Shown in pieces: positions 1 to 5,480 of a DNA stretch of 7,144 bases. The notes below the pieces were generated by a model. The model ran no database searches, was not told the DNA's origin, and saw only the letters and a list, made by a program, of their open reading frames with translations. Each line of letters starts with the position of its first letter. Within the stretch, counting starts at the first letter, position 1. The stretch lies in the NCBI GenBank assembly GCA_021835265.1, contig JAKBQK010000313.1:1-7144 (forward strand). The letters are read 5' to 3'. The translations under genes and the position numbers were made by a program. Source of the DNA: Thermoplasmata archaeon (GTDB taxonomy: Archaea; Thermoplasmatota; Thermoplasmata; Thermoplasmatales; Thermoplasmataceae).

Positions 1-1051
1 TTATCCAGGCTTCCTGTCCGTTGACTTCAAATCTCTGCGGCGGAAAACCACTTATGCCTTCGTTCATGTCTACGTCAATGCCGAACCGAAGTACTGAAGG
101 TTTAATGGGTGATGTGAAAACAACGGCCATTTTTCCATTGGAGATATCGAAAGAACGCACAGAAATTCCCTCCCCAGTGACCTTTGTCACAGATCCATCA
201 TATTTGAAAACATATGAAGAGGCGCCAACCTGTCCGATCATGTAGTATGAACCGGAATCGTATATAAGTGAATTTGACCCTGGTACAAAAAGATCTGAAC
301 CTACAGAATTTGACGCAGATTTTCCAATCTCAACTTCTTTACCGGTTTCAGGAAAAATCAGTTTAGTTGGAGCCCATGGAACTTTTCCTCTTCTGTGCCC
401 AATATAAGCAATCTGCCCACTTTCTGTGACCAGTACAGGTGAAGCCATGCCTTTCCCAGAGGTAATTCTCCTGGATTCTATTGTGGAGAGATCCAGCTCG
501 TAAACGTCCTCTGAACCCGTCTTGTCATCTTCCTTGGTGGATGAAAAAATAATTCTTTTTCCGTTTGTGCTTACATCTGTAACATCAAAATCACCACTGA
601 CGAGCTCCCTGTTTTCCTTTCCGATTAATACAAGTTTTTTCCTTGATCTGAAGAGCCCATAGCCATCAAATCTGTACCTTACATTTTCCGTTGCAAAGGG
701 TTTTTTCGTGTCGACTTTATCCTGAACTATAGCTAGAATTCCCTTATCGTGGAAAACGTATTTTGAGACTGACTTTGATGTGAATAGTTTAACAGGTTCC
801 TTATTTTCCTCTATCTTCATTAAACATTCTTCTTCGTGGTCTGAGAAAACATAATATAGCGATCCATTCTTGAAAAATGGTTTTTTCTCGTGCCCACCGA
901 ATGTCATTCTTTCCTGTTTCCCTGAATTGAGGCGATAAATTGATGATCTGTATTCATCACCCTCGATCCATGTTAATGTGTAATAGACACTGTCACCTGA
1001 TACATGAGGGTCTGATGCTATTCGAAGACCATATGCCTGCTCTTGATTCAT
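1..1051 (-). CDS. S9-family serine peptidase (acylaminoacyl-peptidase-like), N-terminal part only
   Basis: This gene runs off the left edge, leaving 350 complete codons. It has no ORF-breaking stop, and the ATG at 1051-1049 is the only usual start after an in-frame TAG 15 nt upstream. The protein begins MNQEQAYGLRIASDPHVSGD and continues as repeated beta-blade units with alternating hydrophobic strands (SVYYTLTWIEGDEYRSSIYRL, KKPFFKNGSLYYVFSDHE, SGDFDVTDVSTNGKRIIFSS, ASPVLVTESGQIAYIGHRR). This matches the N-terminal beta-propeller of cytosolic prolyl-oligopeptidase-family enzymes that release acylated residues or short peptides. Near the edge, the stretch GFPPQRFEVNGQEAWI resembles the linker that precedes the alpha/beta-hydrolase domain. 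That domain, with the Ser-Asp-His triad, is outside the window, so activity cannot be judged. No signal peptide is seen, so the enzyme is probably cytoplasmic. A related S9 dipeptidyl peptidase is the main alternative. Confidence 0.8.
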   Translation of the reverse strand, partial: MNQEQAYGLRIASDPHVSGDSVYYTLTWIEGDEYRSSIYRLNSGKQERMTFGGHEKKPFFKNGSLYYVFSDHEEECLMKIEENKEPVKLFTSKSVSKYVFHDKGILAIVQDKVDTKKPFATENVRYRFDGYGLFRSRKKLVLIGKENRELVSGDFDVTDVSTNGKRIIFSSTKEDDKTGSEDVYELDLSTIESRRITSGKGMASPVLVTESGQIAYIGHRRGKVPWAPTKLIFPETGKEVEIGKSASNSVGSDLFVPGSNSLIYDSGSYYMIGQVGASSYVFKYDGSVTKVTGEGISVRSFDISNGKMAVVFTSPIKPSVLRFGIDVDMNEGISGFPPQRFEVNGQEAWI

Positions 1052-1070
1052 GCCTTGTATATCCTACCTT

Positions 1071-1080
1071 AATAGTAAAA
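1071..1080 (-). promoter_or_regulatory. Weak TATA-like element for the S9 peptidase
   Basis: Read on the minus strand this is TTTTACTATT, centred about 24 nt before the ATG at 1051, where a TATA box for a leaderless archaeal mRNA would sit. The match to TTTATA is poor. A better A/T stretch (ATAAATTATT, minus strand, about 1124-1133) lies farther upstream and would give a leader of roughly 50 nt. Confidence 0.25.
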
Positions 1081-1144
1081 ACCATGGTTTGTTTTCATGT
1101 GGTGAGTACTATACATGCTAGCAAATAATTTATGTTACCGCTTT

Positions 1145-1166
1145 TTTTAGCAGAATTAAGCTAAAA
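1145..1166. repeat. Inverted repeat TTTTAGC / GCTAAAA in the divergent intergenic region
   Basis: The arms are TTTTAGC (1145-1151) and GCTAAAA (1160-1166), with 8 nt between them. The element lies about 95 bp upstream of the S9 peptidase start and about 310 bp upstream of the next plus-strand gene. No gene ends here on either strand, so a terminator role is unlikely. A protein-binding operator or chance are both possible. Confidence 0.3.
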
Positions 1167-1256
1167 GCAAACGGCGTCTAAAAAATTAAGGCATTTATTT
1201 CTGTTTCAGATGCTTCCGGACAGTGTGCAATATAATCGGTTGCTTCATAATTTAAT

Positions 1257-1323
1257 ATGATGAGTCGACGCACAAATAGATAGATCTTTTTTATCCTATC
1301 TACGGCAACTAATGACTCATCAT
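1257..1323. repeat. Nested inverted repeat, possible structured RNA or operator
   Basis: The outer arms ATGATGAGTC (1257-1266) and GACTCATCAT (1314-1323) are perfect 10-bp complements. Inside them, TAGATAGAT (1277-1285) pairs with ATCCTATCTA (1293-1302) except for one bulged C, closing a CTTTTTT loop. The two stems are separated by an internal loop of 10 and 11 nt. The result is one coherent 67-nt fold in a non-coding stretch. The right arm ends on the first two bases of the ATG of the 33-codon ORF at 1322. It could be a structured small RNA, a 5' regulatory element or a two-site operator; the sequence does not decide between these. Confidence 0.4.
1287..1295 (+). promoter_or_regulatory. TATA-like element upstream of the small ORF
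   Basis: TTTTTTATC is centred about 31 nt before the ATG at 1322, roughly the archaeal TATA-to-start distance for a short leader. It coincides with the loop of the nested inverted repeat, so promoter and RNA-structure readings compete. Confidence 0.25.
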
Positions 1324-1423
1324 GCCAGATCTGAATGCAAAACTGAATAATCCGCTCCCACCCTTATGCGATCTCGCATCTAAAATAAATGATATGACGA
1401 TGTACTATGGAAAGGGGTCCTAG
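1322..1423 (+). CDS. Candidate small protein, 33 aa
   Basis: This is an ATG-to-TAG frame of 33 codons starting MPDLNAKLNNPLPPLCDLAS and continuing KINDMTMYYGKGS. The composition is protein-like: mixed hydrophobic and polar residues, a Pro-rich turn and one Cys, with no low-complexity run. A TATA-like element lies about 31 nt upstream. It ends 50 nt before the 456-aa surface-protein gene and just before that gene's TATA box. I do not recognise it. It could be a real microprotein, the broken N-terminus of a lost gene, or chance; a frame this short is weak evidence. Confidence 0.3.
   Translation: MPDLNAKLNNPLPPLCDLASKINDMTMYYGKGS
1366..1379. repeat. Palindromic site ATGCGA-TC-TCGCAT
   Basis: Two 6-bp complementary arms are separated by 2 bp. 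The site is about 65-78 bp upstream of the TATA box at 1444, a position compatible with an activator or repressor site for the surface-protein gene. It lies inside the candidate 33-codon ORF, so coding constraint or chance could also explain it. Confidence 0.3.
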
Positions 1424-1443
1424 AATTTGAATTTTCGACAAAG

Positions 1444-1451
1444 TATAAATA
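1444..1451 (+). promoter_or_regulatory. TATA box of the surface-protein gene (leaderless)
   Basis: TATAAATA is preceded by the purine-rich ACAAAG, which fits a BRE, and is centred about 26 nt before the ATG at 1474. Transcription should therefore start at or within a few bases of the A of the ATG. No Shine-Dalgarno precedes the gene, consistent with a leaderless mRNA. This is the cleanest promoter in the window. Confidence 0.75.
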
Positions 1452-1473
1452 CCTGACTTTCATAAATCTGTGG

Positions 1474-2844
1474 ATGGGTAAATTTGCAAAAATCGCTATA
1501 GTTTTCATCGTTGCAGTTATAGTTATTGCCACTGGGTTTCTTTACGAGACTGAAAGGTTGAGCTTACTCAGCACTGGTAAAATTTCTACACAATATCCTA
1601 CAACTTCGCCCCAATACAACTCCCCTAACGTTGTCAGTTCCAATCAGGTAAACAAAAGTGTTGGAGGCAGCTGGACACAGACCACAGGAACCGTTGGTGT
1701 AGCCAATAATGCATCTTCCGGGATAGGAATATTGGAAGGTGATGGCGGTTCATATTTTTCATCTTATTCGTCAACTCCTCTCACAACATATGTGCTTCCG
1801 GGATATAAGCAACTTGTTGAAAGGATGCCATTCCTGGCTCTTTCGGATTCAAGCTATAGTTCTGGAGAGGCGACTCCATACGTTTCAGCGCCTACGTCTA
1901 CCTCACCATCAGTTTCTGGCATAACATCTATTGAGTTGGCCGTTTTTCAACCTGTTAACGGAACAGGAATTGTGACGGTCGGTTACATTTCAGAGAGAAA
2001 TCAAAGTGAGGTTAACCATATCTGGACCATAATGAATGATAGCGCACAGAATTCAACTACCAGCAATGTAACATTGGGATTTACGTCTTCTGGAACGCCA
2101 TACATATACGCTTTCGTGAAATCAAACGAATTTACCAGTTTGTTTGCAGGACTGAATGCTACAAGCGACTTTGTAAACGTCATGATTTCGGTATATTCTA
2201 ATTACTTAATCCTTGTGCTCCATCTTTCAACTGTAAACGTTAGCCAAAGCTCCGTTCTGTCACTCATGAACAGCGAGGTGACGATACTTAAAAACCCTGC
2301 TCCTTCGCCGTCTCACTCCATATTTTTAAATTCAGCACAAATCCAGACCCAAACAGGCGTTTTAGAAACTAATTACCTCCAGGTAGATGTGAACATACAG
2401 AACGCATCGTCTTTATTCAGGGAATTTGTAAATACGTCAAACACAGCAACTACAGCATCTGAATCTGCATATCTTAACGATGCACTTTCAAACCTGTCTG
2501 CAATAGCATTTTCCACTTATGGGAATGGAACCGGTAACACAACACTGATCGGCCTGTTGAAATTCAACAACAATTACAACACCACGCTCTTTAACCTGGC
2601 AATTGCGATAACTTCTAGGAGTCAGCAGATTATTAATTCAACCTATGATGGTGCCAGATATATCTTCGTGAACGCAAATACAACTGAAGGTACAATGAAC
2701 GGCCAAGCTTACCTGAATGTGTCTTTGATGCTTTTCGATTACAAATCATATATTGGCATAATAGAAATTCAGGATGTGAATGGCAAGCTGGTGTCGCAGG
2801 CGGGGATGAAGGTTCTTCTAGGGGATGAAGTTTCTCTCCTCTAA
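1474..2844 (+). CDS. Membrane-anchored, sequon-rich surface protein of unknown function, 456 aa
   Basis: The protein opens with a short basic N-terminus and one hydrophobic segment (about residues 7-24, IAIVFIVAVIVIATGFLY) that should act as an uncleaved anchor or signal peptide. The rest would face outside. The ectodomain begins with a Ser/Thr/Asn/Gln-rich stretch (about residues 30-160) and then becomes strand-rich, with alternating hydrophobic runs. I count 18 N-X-S/T sequons and no cysteine. Charged residues are scarce. These are typical features of heavily glycosylated cell-surface proteins of acidophilic archaea. The ATG at 1474 is chosen because the anchor begins right there and the TATA box is 26 nt upstream. 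No enzymatic or substrate-binding motif is recognised. The gene converges on an ABC-2 export cassette whose first gene also encodes an anchored, cysteine-free, sequon-bearing protein; a shared role is possible but unproven. Confidence 0.85.
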   Translation: MGKFAKIAIVFIVAVIVIATGFLYETERLSLLSTGKISTQYPTTSPQYNSPNVVSSNQVNKSVGGSWTQTTGTVGVANNASSGIGILEGDGGSYFSSYSSTPLTTYVLPGYKQLVERMPFLALSDSSYSSGEATPYVSAPTSTSPSVSGITSIELAVFQPVNGTGIVTVGYISERNQSEVNHIWTIMNDSAQNSTTSNVTLGFTSSGTPYIYAFVKSNEFTSLFAGLNATSDFVNVMISVYSNYLILVLHLSTVNVSQSSVLSLMNSEVTILKNPAPSPSHSIFLNSAQIQTQTGVLETNYLQVDVNIQNASSLFREFVNTSNTATTASESAYLNDALSNLSAIAFSTYGNGTGNTTLIGLLKFNNNYNTTLFNLAIAITSRSQQIINSTYDGARYIFVNANTTEGTMNGQAYLNVSLMLFDYKSYIGIIEIQDVNGKLVSQAGMKVLLGDEVSLL

Positions 2845-2849
2845 AATGA

Positions 2850-2875
2850 TTTTTTTCTGTATTGCCTATATTTTT
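2850..2875 (+). terminator. T-tract terminator after the surface-protein gene
   Basis: A run of seven T (2850-2856) starts 6 nt after the TAA, and a second run of five T lies at 2871-2875. Archaeal RNA polymerase terminates at such T-tracts without needing a hairpin. No comparable tract is seen for the minus-strand ABC cassette that ends at 2936. Confidence 0.5.
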
Positions 2876-2935
2876 AGATCCAGTCATCTTTAGCCTTTTC
2901 CAAGAACTTTGTATTGAATTTTCATAGCATATCCT

Positions 2936-3796
2936 TTATAACTGGTTTAATACTTTTTTGTATTCAAATTCAGCCTGTGTCATTTTCTCTATGCCTTTTA
3001 ATTTAATACCCATTTCTGAGATTATTCTGAAAAGATAATTTAGCTCATCCTCATTCTCAATCCAGACTGCAACCCTGTTTCCGGTGAGCATCTCAGTCCT
3101 GAATTGCCCTAAAGCAGCTGGATTTGCAGAAATGTCTGTTTCCAGCAGCAGGAAATATCCATTTTTGTTTGTTATAAAGTCTTTCCTTATTTGGCCATTG
3201 ATGAGAAAAATCAGCCTATCACATATTTTACCGATAATATCTAATTCATGAGATGTTATTATGATAAGCCTGTTACTATCTTCTCTCATGCTGTTTATCA
3301 AACGCTGAAATATCACCACCCCTTCTGAATCCATGTTGTTAGTTGGTTCGTCCAGAATAATTATATCTGGTGAACCTACTAGAGCAAGACCTATGGAAAG
3401 CCTTTTTTTCTCCCCTGATGAAAGATCCCGTATCTGTACGTCCTTTTTTGAAATCAGGCCCACCTGATTTAGACTATTTTCAATTTCGTCCTCGTTTCCA
3501 TTCTTACCATTCCTCAGTTTAAACGCAATTTGAAGCATATCGTAAGAATTGACATACGAATACAGCTGAGGGTTTTCAATTAGCGCGCCTATTTTCCTGA
3601 CACATTTTTTGTGGTTTTCGACAATATTTAACCCGTCAACAAAGCTTGATCCCAGATATTCTTCGATGCAACCTGAAATAATTTTAAGTAAGGTCGACTT
3701 CCCGCTGCCATTTGGGCCAACCACACCAACAACAGAATTCGAAATGCGAAGTTCCGGTATATCTAGAACGGTTTTTTTATTTATGATCCTGCGCAC
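2936..3796 (-). CDS. ABC-2 type exporter ATPase subunit, 286 aa from the first canonical start
   Basis: This is the ATP-hydrolysing cytoplasmic subunit of the export system. From the GTG at 3796 the order is: Walker A GPNGSGKST (residues 27-35), Q-loop region ENPQLY (74-79), signature LSSGE (125-129), Walker B and D-loop IIILDEPTNNMD (145-156), and H-loop His183 in TSHE. A C-terminal extension of about 90 residues follows, as in NatA/CcmA-like ATPases. The signature has Ser in place of the first Gly of LSGGQ, a common variant. The true start is uncertain. In-frame codons upstream of the GTG read ISSITVRNV, which fits the conserved first beta-strand, and a perfect GAGGTGA Shine-Dalgarno lies 6 nt before an ATA codon at 3820-3818. 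That would give 294 aa overlapping the permease stop by 4 nt. With the GTG start the first strand is lost. It forms one operon with the permease and the anchored protein. Confidence 0.9.
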   Translation of the reverse strand: MRRIINKKTVLDIPELRISNSVVGVVGPNGSGKSTLLKIISGCIEEYLGSSFVDGLNIVENHKKCVRKIGALIENPQLYSYVNSYDMLQIAFKLRNGKNGNEDEIENSLNQVGLISKKDVQIRDLSSGEKKRLSIGLALVGSPDIIILDEPTNNMDSEGVVIFQRLINSMREDSNRLIIITSHELDIIGKICDRLIFLINGQIRKDFITNKNGYFLLLETDISANPAALGQFRTEMLTGNRVAVWIENEDELNYLFRIISEMGIKLKGIEKMTQAEFEYKKVLNQL

Positions 3797-3816
3797 ATTC
3801 CTGACCGTAATTGAGC

Positions 3817-4668
3817 TTATTTTACCTCACCTCTCCGCATGAAGGCAAAATATAGAATAAACAGAAAAGCTGCGGTGTAAGCAATCTGTATGTAAATTAA
3901 GAGGAGTTCTGAGTTAAAGCTAATACTCGACAGAGAACCGGTGTAGACCATAAAATACGGTTCAACATTCAGAAAGACAAGATAGGCCAATCTTTGTGCA
4001 TTCGTAATTATAAAACTGTCATTTAAACTACTCATGCTTGATATCAAAAGTGATAAAACGTTTGTAATTAGAAGAAAAATTAAGATGAATCCTATTGGCC
4101 CATAGATCTCTTTCCTGATGATGCTGCTAAATACCATAGCAGCAGTGGTGTCAGTGAATATGATTAAAACCATCACCGCAACGTAGTTCAAAAAAGCCAT
4201 GGAGGGAAAATTCCTAAAAATAAGAATGTATGTTATAAATTGCATTGCAATAAAGGCAAGTAAGGAGATAATTGACGCGATGAAACTGGAGATGATTTTC
4301 GAGAGAAGATATTCCTCTTTTGAAATTGGCATAGTCATAAATTGATAGATATTTCTTGACTCCAGATCCGAAGAAATTGAAGTAGACGCGAAGAAAGCAA
4401 CCGCCAGCACTGGCAGATAAATCGCTATGCTCGCCCATGCAAAGTTGTATATGTCCTCCAGGATCTGCGTTGGGTAGTGAATTATTTTTATTGAGCCTGG
4501 AACAAATTCACTGACAATAGAATTCAGGAAAAATATCGAAAGCACCGACATGAGCAGACCGATTAAGAAAAATAATGTAATAATGTACCTGAAAGCATTG
4601 GATTTTCTGTAATTTTTGAGAAAAAAACCGGCCAGGCTGATGGAGTTCCAGATCGTTTTGTTTGTCAA
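3817..4668 (-). CDS. ABC-2 type transporter permease, 283 aa
   Basis: This integral membrane subunit should form the translocation path for the ATPase at 2936-3796. Six hydrophobic helices can be seen at about residues 26-49, 76-96, 122-149, 158-180, 190-211 and 254-276. The cytoplasmic segment between helices 2 and 3 (SSDLESRNIYQFMTMPISKE, about 99-118) matches the ABC-2 pattern in which a charged segment contacts the ATPase and leads into a Pro-Ile-Ser turn. The start codon is TTG at 4668-4666. It overlaps the TGA of the upstream gene (TTGA, 4 nt) and has GGTGAT 3 nt before it, which supports this start and translational coupling. The substrate cannot be inferred. Lipid, peptide or drug export are all possible for this family. 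Confidence 0.85.
   Translation of the reverse strand: MTNKTIWNSISLAGFFLKNYRKSNAFRYIITLFFLIGLLMSVLSIFFLNSIVSEFVPGSIKIIHYPTQILEDIYNFAWASIAIYLPVLAVAFFASTSISSDLESRNIYQFMTMPISKEEYLLSKIISSFIASIISLLAFIAMQFITYILIFRNFPSMAFLNYVAVMVLIIFTDTTAAMVFSSIIRKEIYGPIGFILIFLLITNVLSLLISSMSSLNDSFIITNAQRLAYLVFLNVEPYFMVYTGSLSSISFNSELLLIYIQIAYTAAFLFILYFAFMRRGEVK
3827..3833 (-). promoter_or_regulatory. Shine-Dalgarno GAGGTGA that points to a non-canonical ATPase start
   Basis: On the minus strand GAGGTGA is fully complementary to the archaeal 16S 3' tail. Its 3' end is 6 nt before the ATA codon at 3820-3818 but 30 nt before the first canonical start, the GTG at 3796. The position therefore favours initiation at or next to the ATA, or could stimulate a frameshift on the AAAA run at 3820-3823. 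It lies within the last codons of the permease. Confidence 0.55.
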
Positions 4669-5480
4669 TGTATCACCAGTGTCATGAAAAGTTCAAGGTT
4701 AATGTAGGTAAATTCGTAAAAGAAATTGCCTTGGTTCAATGTAAGAAGCAATCCATTGTCAGGCAAAGGTATAACTGTGCTGTTTGCAGGAAGAATATAA
4801 CCCAGAATGATGAATAGCTCCACGCTGTTTATCCTGTTGTTAAGATACAGATATACCTGCATGGATCTGCCAGATATATTTCCTGAGGCAAAATTAATGA
4901 TCTGCGACGTGGGATGTATGATTTCAAATGAGAAAAAGTTGGTATTAAGTATCGGACTAAGTTCAAATGTGCTGATGAAAGTTTTTTGATAACTGGATGT
5001 GAGAGACGCTTTAATTGCCTCTAAACTACCCATAATCATTATACCTGACTCCGGGTTTGCAATATATTGATAGCCATGTTTTCCTGATGATGTGTTTCCA
5101 CCAAACATTCTATCGATAAGACTGAAACCACTGAAACTGAAAGTACTATTGTCTGGGATGCTTATGATTGGAACGTTGTAAAAAACTAATGAAACATGCA
5201 GGTTTAGCTGTGTGCTGAACACCTTAAATAGGTTTGATTTTTCTATGATTAAATTTTGCCCAAAGATGATTGCCCCATAATACGTGCTTCCAGAGAAAAC
5301 GATCACGGTGGTATTATCATACGTTCCCCGCCAAATGTCATTCACTTTTGATGGAATATAAGAATAAGGGTTTGCTTGAAGTTCAGCGTTCTTGGCCGTT
5401 TCTCTGTATGCCACACCAACTCCAGTAAAAACCAGAGCCAGGGTTATAAAAGCAACAGCCATTTTAGCCGAATACTTCAT
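4665..5480 (-). CDS. Membrane-anchored extracytoplasmic protein of the ABC-2 cassette, 271 aa
   Basis: I do not recognise the family. The N-terminus MKYSAKMAVAFITLALVFTG carries one hydrophobic segment (about residues 6-25), so the remaining 245 residues should lie outside the membrane. The ectodomain is strand-rich, cysteine-free and has five N-X-S/T sequons (Asn56, 111, 129, 201 and 233). Around residues 145-160, SGIMIMGSLEAIKASL looks like a strand followed by a helix. The C-terminus is hydrophobic (NLELFMTLVIH) but too short to be a clear second anchor. A TATATAT box lies 22 nt upstream of the ATG with no clear Shine-Dalgarno, suggesting a leaderless mRNA and the first gene of its own operon. 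Its stop overlaps the TTG of the permease, so it is very probably an accessory subunit, sensor or substrate-handling partner of the transporter. Confidence 0.8.
   Translation of the reverse strand: MKYSAKMAVAFITLALVFTGVGVAYRETAKNAELQANPYSYIPSKVNDIWRGTYDNTTVIVFSGSTYYGAIIFGQNLIIEKSNLFKVFSTQLNLHVSLVFYNVPIISIPDNSTFSFSGFSLIDRMFGGNTSSGKHGYQYIANPESGIMIMGSLEAIKASLTSSYQKTFISTFELSPILNTNFFSFEIIHPTSQIINFASGNISGRSMQVYLYLNNRINSVELFIILGYILPANSTVIPLPDNGLLLTLNQGNFFYEFTYINLELFMTLVIH
4672..4677 (-). promoter_or_regulatory. Shine-Dalgarno GGTGAT deciding the TTG start of the permease
   Basis: On the minus strand GGTGAT matches the 16S anti-Shine-Dalgarno and ends 3 nt before the TTG at 4668. It lies in the last codons of the anchored-protein gene. 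No ATG is available near the required position, so this site supports TTG as the start. Confidence 0.5.

Larger units (their letters stand above)
1052..1473. other. Divergent intergenic region of about 420 bp
   Basis: The stretch separates the S9 peptidase (minus) from the surface-protein gene (plus). It holds promoters for both directions, the inverted repeat at 1145, the nested repeat at 1257-1323, the 33-codon ORF and the palindrome at 1366. No tRNA-like cloverleaf, insertion-sequence ends or CRISPR units were seen. It is longer than the other intergenic gaps in the window, so an unannotated RNA or small gene is likely enough to look for. Confidence 0.6.

Noticed and set aside
21..245. 74-codon plus-strand frame at the left edge
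   Set aside because: It is antisense to the S9 peptidase propeller, whose frame is open throughout and shows family-like blades.
1257..1334. Box C/D guide RNA: ATGATGA at 1257 resembles box C and CTGA at 1331 resembles box D
   Set aside because: The spacing is long (about 67 nt), there is no convincing D' or C' pair, and the flanks do not form a terminal stem. The box C match arises from the inverted-repeat arm and also appears on the other strand.
1474..2844. Surface protein as the solute-binding protein of an ABC importer
   Set aside because: The adjacent permease and ATPase are ABC-2 exporter type, the gene is convergent to them, and no solute-binding fold or lipobox is seen.
2633..2887. 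84-codon minus-strand frame opposite the end of the surface-protein gene
   Set aside because: It lies antisense to a well-supported gene, has a Pro/His/Ser-rich composition without a recognisable fold, and has no promoter or Shine-Dalgarno.
2882..2925. Short minus-strand peptide MKIQYKVLGKG downstream of the ABC ATPase, looking like the beginning of a gene
   Set aside because: It stops after 11 codons and the following sequence does not continue in another frame, so a decayed gene cannot be supported.
4214..4438. 74-codon minus-strand frame within the permease gene
   Set aside because: It is an alternative frame of the permease, which has six clear membrane helices.
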